From: Paraflavitalea devenefica
Lineage (GTDB): Bacteria; Bacteroidota; Bacteroidia; Chitinophagales; Chitinophagaceae
Assembly: GCF_011759375.1 (NCBI RefSeq)
Contig: NZ_JAARML010000002.1
Coordinates: forward strand, 744,001 to 808,000
Direction of reading: 5' to 3'
Length of the DNA: 64,000 nt
Made by a program: the position numbers and the translations under genes. Positions 18,386-27,987 of the stretch are shown in pieces. The first letter of the stretch is position 1; every line of letters begins with the position of its first letter. Under the pieces are notes generated by a model. It saw only the letters and a list, made by a program, of their open reading frames with translations, was not told the DNA's origin and ran no database searches.

Positions 18386-18422
18386 TCAATTCCGGGTATA
18401 GACCGCTTATACCTGGAATTGA
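18386..18422 (+). terminator. Strong hairpin, probable terminator
   Basis: A 15-bp stem (TCAATTCCGGGTATA at 18386-18400 with TATACCTGGAATTGA at 18408-18422, one G-T pair) and a 7-base loop, 38 bases after the stop codon. Only a short TTTG follows. The rest of the gap to 18627 shows no gene or clear signal. Confidence 0.6.
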
Positions 18423-18627
18423 TTTGTATGATAGCCTGTGGAGATTTCAGGCAACCGGTTGCGTGTCATTCTGTAAGAATAACGAATTACATTAGACCGG
18501 TAATACGCATTGGCTGGCAGTTGGGGTAGCTGGGCCGTTACATGCACATGCTGAACGGTCTGTTTGGCAAGCCGGGCGGACCTACTGAATACCGGTGTTG
18601 TAGATCAGAAAAAATAGACAATAGAAC

Positions 18628-20436
18628 ATGGTTCAGAAAAGGTGTAAATATATAATGCTGGTTTTTCTCTTGTGGAGTTTGTCAGTACATACTGCAGCAC
18701 AAACGACAGAAACCTGGAAGTGGTGGAACCCTGCTGCTAATAACTTTCCCGTCATTGAAGGACAAGCATGGCCCGCTGAAGTCGCTGCTTCTTATGATCG
18801 GTTTCCCGCACGGGCGCAAAAAACACTCCCTCCAAATGTTTGGAATATTTCGCGCAGCAGTGCAGGCCTGTATGTAAAGTTTAAGACCAACGCTCCTGCC
18901 ATTATTGTTCGCTATGTAGTGAAAGGGGAGTTGGCAATGTCGCATATGCCGGCTACCGGCGTAAGCGGTATTGACCTGTATAGCATTGATCCCAATGGTA
19001 TATGGGGCTGGGCGCCGGGTAACCGTTCGTACGGTGATACCATTGAATACAGGTTTCAAAACCTGGTGGTAAGTAAGATATTCACTGGCCGTGATTATGA
19101 ATACAGGCTATACCTTCCTTTATACAAGGCAACAGAATGGTTGCAAATAGGTGTTCCTTCAACGGCCTCATTCATTCCCATGCCTTTGTCGTTGGAGAAA
19201 CCCATTGTGGTATACGGCACTTCCATTGCACAGGGTGCTTGTGCTTCAAGGCCCGGCATGGCCTGGACAAATATCCTGCAACAGCGACTGGATCGTCCTG
19301 TTATTAACCTCGGCTTTTCTGGTAGCGGTAAATTGGAAGCATCGGTCATTGACCTGATGGCTGAAACAGATGCCAAACTGTATGTGTTGGACTGTATTCC
19401 CAACTTAACAGCTGGAGCCGGCATTACAGGAGCGGAACTGGAAAGAAGGATACTGGCAGCAGTAAAGCAATTGAAAGCAAAGCAGCCGCATATACCGGTA
19501 CTGTTAGCAGAGCATTGTATCAGTCCGGAAATCGGTATCATGGATGCTGCAAAAAACAAGGAATATGCCGAAGCAAACAATACACTGCAACAGGCATATT
19601 CAACATTGAAAGCGGAAGGTGTAAAAGGTGTTTATTACTTGTCGAACAGGGATATAGGGTTCTCCATCTACTCAACAGTAGACGGTCTGCATCCCAATGA
19701 TGTGGGTATGATGGAATATGCCAATGCTTATGAAAAGATCATCAGGACCATTATTCATGAGCCTGCAGGGAAGCATGCTACAACAATGCCTGTAGTACAA
19801 AGCAGGGATGGGTATTATGACTGGCGAAGCAGACACCGGGAAATATTAATATTGAATAAAACTGATGCGCCGGCCGTTGTTTTTCTGGGCAACTCCATTC
19901 TGCATTATTGGGGAGGAAATCCAAAAGCCCCGCTGGTTCGTGGTGCAGACTCATGGAATGAATACCTGGCGCCTGCCGGTGTTGGCAATTTTGCTTTTGG
20001 GTGGGATAAAATAGAGAATGTGCTGTGGCGGGTATATCATGATGAACTGGACGGCTTTGATGCAAAACAGGTACTGCTAATGATTGGAACGAATAATTTA
20101 TCCGATAACAGCGATCATGAAATAGTTGACGGGCTAACCAGGCTGGTGGAGGCCATACAATTTCGTCAGCCCAAAGCAGTCATCCTGTTGTCGGGAATAT
20201 TGCCGCGAAGAGATCTGGAAAACCGTATTCTGGTATTGAATAGCCGTATCGAAAAATTAGCTAAAGCAGAAAAGGTACGCTATATCAATCCGGGTGTAGC
20301 ATTGCTGAACGGCAGGCAGAAGATTGACGAGTCATTGTTCAGTGATGGATTGCACCTGAACGAAAGGGGGTACCGAAAGTTGGGAGTACAATTGAAAACG
20401 TTACTTTCCGCTGCCACATTTCGACTGAGGTATTAG
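18628..20436 (+). CDS. Secreted protein with two SGNH hydrolase domains
   Basis: A 602-residue secreted protein (signal 1-25). Residues about 30-180 are a beta domain with the GIDLY motif at 114-118, as in N-terminal modules of GDSL-type esterases. The first SGNH domain (about 192-372) has GTSIAQG with Ser199 and the closing DGLHPND with Asp352 and His355. The second (about 415-595) has GNSILHY with Ser423, the GTNNL block near 487, and DGLHLNE with Asp573 and His576. Both domains keep the Ser and Asp-His elements, so both may be active. Such enzymes deacetylate or otherwise de-esterify glycans before glycosidases act. Two complete SGNH units in one chain is uncommon. Confidence 0.88.
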   Translation: MVQKRCKYIMLVFLLWSLSVHTAAQTTETWKWWNPAANNFPVIEGQAWPAEVAASYDRFPARAQKTLPPNVWNISRSSAGLYVKFKTNAPAIIVRYVVKGELAMSHMPATGVSGIDLYSIDPNGIWGWAPGNRSYGDTIEYRFQNLVVSKIFTGRDYEYRLYLPLYKATEWLQIGVPSTASFIPMPLSLEKPIVVYGTSIAQGACASRPGMAWTNILQQRLDRPVINLGFSGSGKLEASVIDLMAETDAKLYVLDCIPNLTAGAGITGAELERRILAAVKQLKAKQPHIPVLLAEHCISPEIGIMDAAKNKEYAEANNTLQQAYSTLKAEGVKGVYYLSNRDIGFSIYSTVDGLHPNDVGMMEYANAYEKIIRTIIHEPAGKHATTMPVVQSRDGYYDWRSRHREILILNKTDAPAVVFLGNSILHYWGGNPKAPLVRGADSWNEYLAPAGVGNFAFGWDKIENVLWRVYHDELDGFDAKQVLLMIGTNNLSDNSDHEIVDGLTRLVEAIQFRQPKAVILLSGILPRRDLENRILVLNSRIEKLAKAEKVRYINPGVALLNGRQKIDESLFSDGLHLNERGYRKLGVQLKTLLSAATFRLRY

Positions 20437-20463
20437 TGACATCAAATATTACGAATAGGCGGC

Positions 20464-20503
20464 GTCGCGGGAAACCCCGCAAAGGGGGGACAAGTACTGC
20501 GAC
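20464..20503. repeat. Intergenic palindromic element, family 2
   Basis: Outer arms GTCGC (20464-20468) and GCGAC (20499-20503) enclose a C-rich then G-rich core. The segment CCGCAAAG followed by GGGACAAG (20477-20494) recurs nearly identically at 40844-40860. It lies in the 102-base gap between the SGNH and GH89 genes and resembles a REP-type interspersed element. Confidence 0.5.
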
Positions 20504-20538
20504 CGAAGCACATGCCTTGTCAAAAACATAATTCAGTA

Positions 20539-22683
20539 ATGAATAAACGTCTTTTACTTTTATTATTGTTCTTTCCCCAGAGCCTGATAGCTGGAGACTT
20601 TGAAGGTATTCGGGCATTGGCTAAAAGGCGGGTACCCTGGTTAAGCAGTTCCCTGGTATTCAAAAAGCTGGAAATGGCTGGTAAGAAAGACTGCTTTGTA
20701 TTGCGGTCACAGGCTGGTAAAGTGATCATTGAAGCCAATGGCCCTAATGCGGCAGCGGTGGGTTTAAACTGGTACCTGAAATATTATTGCCACCGTTCCA
20801 TGTCGCATACGGGTGATAATCTTTCCCCCGTATCACCATTACCAATGGTAAAAGCGCCCGTAAAAATAACAACCAATGCCGTATATAGATATGCATTGAA
20901 CTATTGCACGTATAATTATACCATGAGCTTTTGGGGATGGGAAGAATGGGAGCATGAACTGGATTGGATGGCATTGCAGGGCGTTAACCTCATGCTGGCG
21001 CCCATGGGAACAGAAGAAGTATGGCAACAGGTACTAACAGCATTGCATTTTACCCCGGCCGATATACAACGATACATTCCCGGTCCTGCCTTCAATGCCT
21101 GGTGGCTGATGGGCAATGTGCAGGGATGGGGCGGACCGGCAAGTAATGCGATGATCCATCACTGGACCACGCTGCAACAAAAAATGCTCGGGCAAATGAA
21201 GGAGCTGGGTATACAACCGGTATTACAGGGTTTTTGTGGTATGGTCCCATCCTCCATCCGGCAATATTTTCCGCATGCGCAGATCGTGGACCAGGGTAAT
21301 TGGGGCGATGGGTTTAAGCGCCCTGTCTTTTTGCTGCCGCAGGATACACTGTTCAATAAAATAGCTGCCTTGTATTATAAACACTTGCGCCAATTATATG
21401 GAGAGGCGTATTTCCTGGGGGGCGATCTTTTTCATGAAGGTGGCACTACCGGCAATATTGACCTGGGGAAAACAGCGGCTTTGATACAGGCGAACATGCA
21501 GCAATATTATCCGCGTAGCACGTGGATATTGCAGGCGTGGCAGGATAATCCTAAAAAAGATTTCTTAGCGGGACTGGATAGCAGTCATACACTGATACTT
21601 GATCTTAGGGGAGATGCTGATAATAACTGGGAGCGCACCAATGGGTTTTCCGGTTATCCATGGATATGGTGTTCCATGGTTAATGGAGGTGGAACGCTGG
21701 GCATGGAGGGGCGTTTGACACGTGTACTCACAGAGCCTGCCCGGGCAGCAACCACCATGGCCGGCCGGTCAATGGTAGGAATAGGTATTGTGCCGGAAGG
21801 CATTGCCAACAATGATATCATGTACACTTCCCTGTTGCAGTCAGCCTGGCAGGCGGATACTTTTTCCATTGATGCATTTTTGCGGCATTATATCGTTGCC
21901 CGTTATGGAAAATATGATCCCGATATCTATGATGCATGGCAGTTGCTGTTGCAGTCGGCCTATATATCGCATACCAATGAGCTGACAGGTGCTTACGAAT
22001 CCATTTTTTGCGCAAGGCCCGATACCAATTTCATCACGAGCGTATCTACCTGGGGGTCTAAGAAATTAGCTTATGACTCCGTCGTATTTTACAAGGCTGC
22101 TGGGTGTTTTGCCAAAGCGGCTTCCCGGTTTACCGGTTCCAACACTTACCGTTATGACCTGGTGGATATATGGCGGCAGGTTATTGCATTAAAAGCGCGG
22201 CAATCTTACGCAGGCTTTATGAATGCGTATTACAACAAAGACTTCAGGGGTTTTGAAACAAACAAAGAACAGTTTATAGCCTTGTTGAAACTGCAGGACA
22301 GGTGGACTGCCACCCATCCGGATTTTAGTATGGATACCTGGGTACAGCAGGCAAGAGATCTGTTGCCTGATGCAACTGATAAAGCAATGGCTGAATGGAA
22401 TGCAAAAGTGCAAGTCACTTATTGGGGGCCTGCTACCAACCCGGCTACCCTGGTACATGATTATGCCCATAAAGAATGGAGCGGCTTGTTAAATGCTTAT
22501 TACCTGCCCAGGTGGCTGCATTTCTTTGAATATGCAACAGCCAGGTTTAAAGGGACGCGGGCAGCATGGCCCGATTTCTTTTCTTTCGAAAAGAAGTGGA
22601 CAGAACAACCCTACACGGTAAGTGATAAAGCAAGAGAAGACTGCATTGCCATTTTACCGGTGGTGATCAATACGTTTTTTTAA
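20539..22683 (+). CDS. Alpha-N-acetylglucosaminidase, GH89
   Basis: A 714-residue secreted NAGLU-type enzyme that releases terminal alpha-linked GlcNAc. ATG at 20539 is chosen because it opens a signal peptide (MNKRLLLLLLFFPQSLIAG); the frame itself extends to 20512. A small N-terminal alpha/beta domain (to about 105) is followed by the TIM-barrel: YRYALNYCTYNYTMSFW, WEHELDWMALQGVNLML, and PGPAFNAWWLMGN. By comparison with human NAGLU, the acid/base would be Glu300 in GGDLFHEGG and the nucleophile Glu420 in GIVPEGIANN. A helical C-terminal domain completes it. Length is normal for the family. It is 37 bases upstream of a second GH89 gene. Confidence 0.93.
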   Translation: MNKRLLLLLLFFPQSLIAGDFEGIRALAKRRVPWLSSSLVFKKLEMAGKKDCFVLRSQAGKVIIEANGPNAAAVGLNWYLKYYCHRSMSHTGDNLSPVSPLPMVKAPVKITTNAVYRYALNYCTYNYTMSFWGWEEWEHELDWMALQGVNLMLAPMGTEEVWQQVLTALHFTPADIQRYIPGPAFNAWWLMGNVQGWGGPASNAMIHHWTTLQQKMLGQMKELGIQPVLQGFCGMVPSSIRQYFPHAQIVDQGNWGDGFKRPVFLLPQDTLFNKIAALYYKHLRQLYGEAYFLGGDLFHEGGTTGNIDLGKTAALIQANMQQYYPRSTWILQAWQDNPKKDFLAGLDSSHTLILDLRGDADNNWERTNGFSGYPWIWCSMVNGGGTLGMEGRLTRVLTEPARAATTMAGRSMVGIGIVPEGIANNDIMYTSLLQSAWQADTFSIDAFLRHYIVARYGKYDPDIYDAWQLLLQSAYISHTNELTGAYESIFCARPDTNFITSVSTWGSKKLAYDSVVFYKAAGCFAKAASRFTGSNTYRYDLVDIWRQVIALKARQSYAGFMNAYYNKDFRGFETNKEQFIALLKLQDRWTATHPDFSMDTWVQQARDLLPDATDKAMAEWNAKVQVTYWGPATNPATLVHDYAHKEWSGLLNAYYLPRWLHFFEYATARFKGTRAAWPDFFSFEKKWTEQPYTVSDKAREDCIAILPVVINTFF

Positions 22684-22720
22684 CAGCTATCCGAAATGGT
22701 AATTATAATAAGGAAAGTAT

Positions 22721-25700
22721 ATGATTTTAACGGGTAAAAGAAAGATCATTGTAAGCTTTGTGTTTAGTGCATTCATGATGATGGGTGCGATGGCACAATC
22801 ATACCCTGGCGTACAACAATTGGCCGCACGCCGTGTGCCCTGGCTGGCTCCTCATGTTACCTTCAGTGTAATGGCCAGGGAAAAGGGTAATGACGTGTTT
22901 GAGGTCTCCACCAAAGCCAATAAAGTACATATAGCGGCTTCAGGGCCCAATGCCGCGGCAGTAGGGCTTAACTGGTACCTGAAACAATATTGTCATCGTT
23001 CCCTCTCTCATATGGGCGACAATCTTTCCCCGGTGTCCCCCTTGCCGGTGGTGCCGCAACCCGTAAAAGTAAATGCCAGCGCTTTATACCGCTATGCATT
23101 AAACTATTGTACCTATAACTATACCATGAGCTTTTATACCTGGAAAGACTGGGAGCATGAGCTGGACTGGATGGCGCTGAATGGGGTAAATGTAATGCTG
23201 GTAGCCAATGGGGAAGAAGCTGTGTGGCAAAACGTATTAAAGCGATTGAATTATACGGAAAAAGAGATCAGTGATTTTATAACCGGGCCTGCTTACAATG
23301 CCTGGTGGCTGATGGGCAATATTCAAGGCTGGGGCGGGCCTATGCCGCAAAGCCAGATTGATAGTCGTAAAGTGCTGGTGCAAAAAATGATCGCCCGCAT
23401 GGAGTCATTGGGTATAGAACCAGTAATGCCGGGCTTTTATGGTATGGTGCCTTCCACGTTAAAGAATAAAACAAAGGCCCATATTATAACACAAGGTAAC
23501 TGGGGCGCTTTTACAAGGCCCGATATACTCGATCCGACAGATACCGCTTTTAAGCGCATTGCCGGTATCTTTTATGAGGAAACGAAAAGATTGTATGGTA
23601 AGCAAATCCGTTTCTTTTCCGGCGATCCTTTTCATGAGGGTGGTATTACAGCAGGTGTAGACCTGGGAAAAGCCGGTGCTGCTATCCAGCAGGTCATGCA
23701 ACAGCACTTTCCCGGCGCTATATGGGTATTGCAGGGATGGCAGGATAATCCCAAAAAAGAATTACTGGCCAATGTTGACCGGTCAACTGTTCTGATACAG
23801 GAATTGTTTGGAGAGAATACCAACAACTGGGAGACCAGGAAAGGCTATGAAGGCACGCCCTTCATTTGGTGTATAGTGAACAATTTTGGTGAAAGACCGG
23901 GCCTGCAGGGCAAGCTGGAGCGTTTTGCCAGCGAAGTTCCCCGCATATATAATAGCCCCTACAATTCGTATATGAAGGGAGTGGGCATTATGCCGGAAGG
24001 GATCAATAATAACCCGCTAACCTATGAACTATTGCTGGAAACGGGCTGGCATCAGCAGCCATTGAACGTCAATGAATGGTTAAAGGACTATGCAGTTGCG
24101 CGGTATGGAAAATACAATGAAGACATTAATCAGGCCTGGAAGTTACTACTGCAAACCACCTACAGTAACCCCGGATACCAGGAAGGCCCTCCCGAAAATA
24201 TCTTATGCGCCCGCCCGGCTTTACAGATAAAGTCTGTATCCAGTTGGGGCAATTTGAAGAAAGGATACAATACCACTGTGTTTTTACAGGCCGTAAAAAG
24301 TTTTGCTAAAGCAGCACCTTTGTTTGCAGGGAGCAAAACGTATAAGATAGACCTGATCAACCTTGTCCGCCAGGTATTGTCGAACCGGGCAGATAAAGTA
24401 TTTGCACAGTTTGTAGGCGCTTACCAGAAAAAAGATATAACCGGGTTTGAAGAAGCAGCCCGACAGTTTTTAGCATTGGCTGCAACAACAGATTCCTTGT
24501 TAAATACGGATGCCTGGTACCGTCTGAGTACTTATCAGCAACAGGCCATGCTGGCGGGCAATACGGAGCGGGAAAAGAAGAACAACCTGCTGAATGCGAT
24601 GATGCTGATCACTTATTGGGGCGAACACAATCCGAAAGAAGATTACCTGCACGAATATGCCTATAAAGAATGGGGAGGTCTGATGCAAAGTTTTTACCGC
24701 AGGCGATGGGAATTATACTTTGACTATTTACGCAAACAGTTGAGGGGACAAGCCGCCACAGCGCCGGATTTCTTTGCGTGGGAAAGGGATTGGGTTAACA
24801 GGAACCTCGTTATTCAAAAAGGCCCTGCCCCTACAAGCCTTGAAAAGATGGTACAGAGCATTTTGTATGGAACAGCAGATGCCATAATAGGATTTGCGAG
24901 TCCGGATAAGCGCTATGAAAAGACAATCGCTCCTGCTGTAACGGATATAAAAACACAATGGACAACCACTGCCTGGAAAGGGGAAAAGATACATACACAA
25001 CTGTTGGTCTGGAGTGCTCAATCCCTTAAAGGGCTACAGATACAGCCAGGTCCATTACGCCATAGTAAAGGCACTGTGATACCTGCTTCGCGCATCACCG
25101 CCGGTTTTGTGCGTTATGTACTATCCAACGGCCTCAATAAAGAAGGACATGGATGTGGCATAGAACCCGGCAGCGATTCATTCCTGGTGGCAGACGGCAT
25201 AGACTTCATGGCACCCAAAGAAGTGGCTGCTAATACCGCCCAACCTTTGTGGTTAAGCATCAACATACCTGCTACTATTCCTCCGGGAGAATATACAGGT
25301 AGCCTGCAGATCATAGCGCAGGGGCTGACCCGGCGCCTTGCATATACTGTAAAAGTGCAGTCCCATACGCTGCCTACTCCGGCTGCCTGGCGCTTTCATT
25401 TGGACCTCTGGCAAAATCCGTATGCAGTGGCAAGAATACACAATGCCAAAGTATGGTCGGCAGCGCATTTTGAGGCGATGAAACCCTATATGCAAATGTT
25501 GGCCAACGCGGGACAGAAAACCATTACCGTGAGTATGATCTATGATCCCTGGCGTGGGCAGACCTATGATGTTTATGGCTCCATGATCAAATGGATCAGG
25601 GAGAAAGACGGTACCTGGAAGTATGACTATACCATTTTTGATCAATGGGTAAGTTTTATGATGGGGTTGGGAATAGACAAGCTCATTAACTGTTACACCA

Positions 25701-26506
25701 TGGTGCCCTGGAACAATAAGTTTTATTATTATGATGAAGCACTGGGAAAGGATACCCTGCTGATCGCTAAAACGGGAACGCCGGAATATACCGCTCACTG
25801 GCGTCCCATGCTTACTGACTTTGTACAGCACCTGAAGCAAAAAGGCTGGTATCACAAAACGGCCATTGCCATGGATGAGCGTCCGTTGGAAGACATGCAA
25901 AAAGTCATTGCCCTGGTAAGAAGTGTAGATAAAGCGCTGAAGATATCCCTGGCAGGAAGCTATCATACCGAAATAGCCCATGACATATTTGACTACTGCG
26001 TTGCCTCCGCCGAAAAATTTGATACAGTGGTGCTGGCCAAACGCCTGCATACAGGATTGCCCACTACCTATTATACCTATTGCTGGGAAGGGCATCCCAA
26101 TACATTCACCAGTTCACCGCCGGCAGAAGCTGCCTGGCTGGGCTGGTATGCAGCAAATAAAAATTATAGCGGTTACCTGCGCTGGGCCTATAACTGCTGG
26201 CCCCGGGATCCTTTGCAGGATGCACGGTTTAGTACCTGGTCGGCCGGTGATACGTATTTAGTATATCCTGGTCCGGGCAGCTCTATCCGTTTTGAGCGAC
26301 TGATAGAAGGTATACAGGATTATGAAAAGGTCCGCCTGCTGAAGGAATTGTTTACCCAAACAAATCAGCAACACCAATTGCAACAGTTACAACAGTTGAC
26401 CAGTATGTTTGAAATAGCGGCGTTGGAAAAGACAACCGCCGCGGAACAATTGCAGCACGCAAAGACAGTGTTAAACCGATTATCTGAATCATCAATTAAC
26501 CAATAA
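22721..26506 (+). CDS. Fusion enzyme: GH89 alpha-N-acetylglucosaminidase plus GH123-like beta-N-acetylgalactosaminidase
   Basis: A 1261-residue secreted protein (signal about 1-26). Residues 27-705 form a complete GH89 unit similar to the previous gene, with candidate acid/base Glu306 in GDPFHEGG and nucleophile Glu426 in GIMPEGINNN. Residues about 735-885 are a beta-sandwich (LLVWSAQSLKGLQI, IPPGEYTGSLQI) and about 890-1230 a DUF4091/GH123-type barrel: LDLWQNPYAVAR, an adjacent Asp1052-Glu1053 pair in AMDERPLEDM, LRWAYNCWPRDP and YPGPGSSIRFERLIEGIQDYE. GH123 enzymes remove beta-linked GalNAc using neighbouring Asp and Glu. The frame runs through the junction without interruption. One chain would thus attack two amino sugars with opposite anomers. 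Confidence 0.88.
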   Translation: MILTGKRKIIVSFVFSAFMMMGAMAQSYPGVQQLAARRVPWLAPHVTFSVMAREKGNDVFEVSTKANKVHIAASGPNAAAVGLNWYLKQYCHRSLSHMGDNLSPVSPLPVVPQPVKVNASALYRYALNYCTYNYTMSFYTWKDWEHELDWMALNGVNVMLVANGEEAVWQNVLKRLNYTEKEISDFITGPAYNAWWLMGNIQGWGGPMPQSQIDSRKVLVQKMIARMESLGIEPVMPGFYGMVPSTLKNKTKAHIITQGNWGAFTRPDILDPTDTAFKRIAGIFYEETKRLYGKQIRFFSGDPFHEGGITAGVDLGKAGAAIQQVMQQHFPGAIWVLQGWQDNPKKELLANVDRSTVLIQELFGENTNNWETRKGYEGTPFIWCIVNNFGERPGLQGKLERFASEVPRIYNSPYNSYMKGVGIMPEGINNNPLTYELLLETGWHQQPLNVNEWLKDYAVARYGKYNEDINQAWKLLLQTTYSNPGYQEGPPENILCARPALQIKSVSSWGNLKKGYNTTVFLQAVKSFAKAAPLFAGSKTYKIDLINLVRQVLSNRADKVFAQFVGAYQKKDITGFEEAARQFLALAATTDSLLNTDAWYRLSTYQQQAMLAGNTEREKKNNLLNAMMLITYWGEHNPKEDYLHEYAYKEWGGLMQSFYRRRWELYFDYLRKQLRGQAATAPDFFAWERDWVNRNLVIQKGPAPTSLEKMVQSILYGTADAIIGFASPDKRYEKTIAPAVTDIKTQWTTTAWKGEKIHTQLLVWSAQSLKGLQIQPGPLRHSKGTVIPASRITAGFVRYVLSNGLNKEGHGCGIEPGSDSFLVADGIDFMAPKEVAANTAQPLWLSINIPATIPPGEYTGSLQIIAQGLTRRLAYTVKVQSHTLPTPAAWRFHLDLWQNPYAVARIHNAKVWSAAHFEAMKPYMQMLANAGQKTITVSMIYDPWRGQTYDVYGSMIKWIREKDGTWKYDYTIFDQWVSFMMGLGIDKLINCYTMVPWNNKFYYYDEALGKDTLLIAKTGTPEYTAHWRPMLTDFVQHLKQKGWYHKTAIAMDERPLEDMQKVIALVRSVDKALKISLAGSYHTEIAHDIFDYCVASAEKFDTVVLAKRLHTGLPTTYYTYCWEGHPNTFTSSPPAEAAWLGWYAANKNYSGYLRWAYNCWPRDPLQDARFSTWSAGDTYLVYPGPGSSIRFERLIEGIQDYEKVRLLKELFTQTNQQHQLQQLQQLTSMFEIAALEKTTAAEQLQHAKTVLNRLSESSINQ

Positions 26507-26514
26507 CCTACATT

Positions 26515-26587
26515 GTCATTTCGAACCCACCATACGTTTTGTCGCTGTCAGCAAATAATGTGGGTGAGAAATCTGCTGTCGAAGCAA
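26515..26587. repeat. Intergenic hairpin repeat, family 1
   Basis: ATTTCGAACCCAC (26518-26530) pairs with GTGGGTGAGAAAT (26560-26572), leaving one GA/GA internal mismatch. The right arm continues into TCTGCTGTCGAAGCAA (26572-26587), whose exact reverse complement occurs at 33703-33718. It fills the gap between the fusion enzyme and the fucosidase and resembles a repeat widespread in Bacteroidetes intergenic DNA. Confidence 0.6.
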
Positions 26588-26613
26588 TGCCTATTCATCA
26601 ATCAAGTAATAAT

Positions 26614-27969
26614 ATGTATAGAACAATCAGTTTAATATTTCTTTTCGTTGTATTATCAGCAGCCACTTTACAGGCGCAAAAAAGGATATTCAACGAAACG
26701 GCACAACAAAAAGAAAAACGTATGGCCTGGTGGGTACATGACCGCTTTGGCATGTTCATCCACTGGGGGCTTTACGCCTTGCCCGCCAGGCATGAATGGG
26801 TAAAAAGATGGGAAAGGTTGAATGATACGCAGTACCAGCCTTACTTCGAACTGTTCAATCCCGATATGTTTGATGCCAAAGCCTGGGCAAAAGCTGCCAA
26901 AGCTGCTGGTATGAAGTATGCTGTGCTCACCACCAAACACCATGAAGGTTTTTGTTTGTTTGATTCCAAATACACGGATTATAAAGCTACCAATACACCG
27001 GCAAAACGCGACCTGGTAAAGGAGTTTGTAGAAGCGTTCCGGGCAGAGGGGATCAAGGTCGGGTTTTATTATTCCCTGTTAGACTGGCGTCATCCTGATT
27101 TCACGATTGATGTATTGCATCCGCAGCAACCGGCCAATGAGGCGGATACTGCCTATGCCCGGTTGAACAAAGGCAGGGATATGGAAAAATACCGGCAATA
27201 CATGCGCAACCAGGTAACGGAATTGCTTACCAGGTATGGCAAAATAGATATTATGTGGCTGGACTTCTCTTATCCCGGCAACAAAGGTCATGGTAAGGAT
27301 CATACCGACTGGGGTTCGGTGGAATTATTAAAACTGATCAGGAAACTGCAGCCAGGGATTATTGTAGATAACCGGTTAGACCTGGGCGCTTATGAAGATG
27401 GGGAAGATTTCCTGACGCCGGAGCAGGTGAAGGTAGAGGAGCTTGACCAGTTCAGAGGAAAAACATGGGAAACCTGCCAGACATTCTCCGGGTCATGGGG
27501 CTATTTCAGGGACGAGGATACCTGGAAAACACATAAACAATTACTGGCTTTATTGATTGGCGCTGTGAGCAAAGGAGGTAACCTGATCCTGAATGTAGGT
27601 CCCACTGCCAGGGGCGTATTTGATGCAAGAGCCTCAAAGGCGTTGGACAGTGTCAGCCACTGGATGAAATACAACAACAAATCTGTGTATGGTTGTACGT
27701 ATCCGCCCACCGGTTTTGAGACGCCCGCCAATACGATGGTTTCCTATAATCCACAGACAAAGCGCTTGTACGTTCATCTGTTTGAATACCCCGGTAATAC
27801 ACTTACGCTGCCAGGTTATAAAGGAAAAATAAAGTATGCCCATTTCCTGCACGACAATTCGGAAATACGTTTTAAAACAGCGGAATCAAACAGCAATGAT
27901 CTGGTCCTCAGCCTGCCCAATAAAAAACCGGGATTTGAGGTCCCGGTGATTGAATTGGTGTTGCAATAG
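26614..27969 (+). CDS. Alpha-L-fucosidase, GH29
   Basis: A 451-residue secreted GH29 enzyme. ATG at 26614 gives a signal peptide (about 1-22, ending LQAQ); a longer frame from 26539 would read through the hairpin repeat and is rejected. The barrel shows the family blocks RFGMFIHWGLYALP, KYAVLTTKHHEGFCLFDS, FYYSLLDWRHPDF and IDIMWLDFS, where Asp217 is the likely nucleophile. GGNLILNVGPTARG and a C-terminal beta-sandwich (about 365-451) follow. Only one domain beyond the catalytic unit is present, so this is the short GH29 form. It ends the glycan locus and would remove fucose caps so that the amino-sugar glycosidases can act. Confidence 0.93.
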   Translation: MYRTISLIFLFVVLSAATLQAQKRIFNETAQQKEKRMAWWVHDRFGMFIHWGLYALPARHEWVKRWERLNDTQYQPYFELFNPDMFDAKAWAKAAKAAGMKYAVLTTKHHEGFCLFDSKYTDYKATNTPAKRDLVKEFVEAFRAEGIKVGFYYSLLDWRHPDFTIDVLHPQQPANEADTAYARLNKGRDMEKYRQYMRNQVTELLTRYGKIDIMWLDFSYPGNKGHGKDHTDWGSVELLKLIRKLQPGIIVDNRLDLGAYEDGEDFLTPEQVKVEELDQFRGKTWETCQTFSGSWGYFRDEDTWKTHKQLLALLIGAVSKGGNLILNVGPTARGVFDARASKALDSVSHWMKYNNKSVYGCTYPPTGFETPANTMVSYNPQTKRLYVHLFEYPGNTLTLPGYKGKIKYAHFLHDNSEIRFKTAESNSNDLVLSLPNKKPGFEVPVIELVLQ

Positions 27970-27987
27970 GAGGTTTTGACAGGTGCT

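Noticed and set aside
25253..26095. 280-codon minus-strand open frame inside the GH89-GH123 gene
   Set aside because: It covers the conserved GH123-like barrel in antisense and has no recognisable features.
26539..26613. Upstream extension of the GH29 fucosidase frame
   Set aside because: It would translate the interspersed hairpin repeat and bury the signal peptide; ATG at 26614 fits better.
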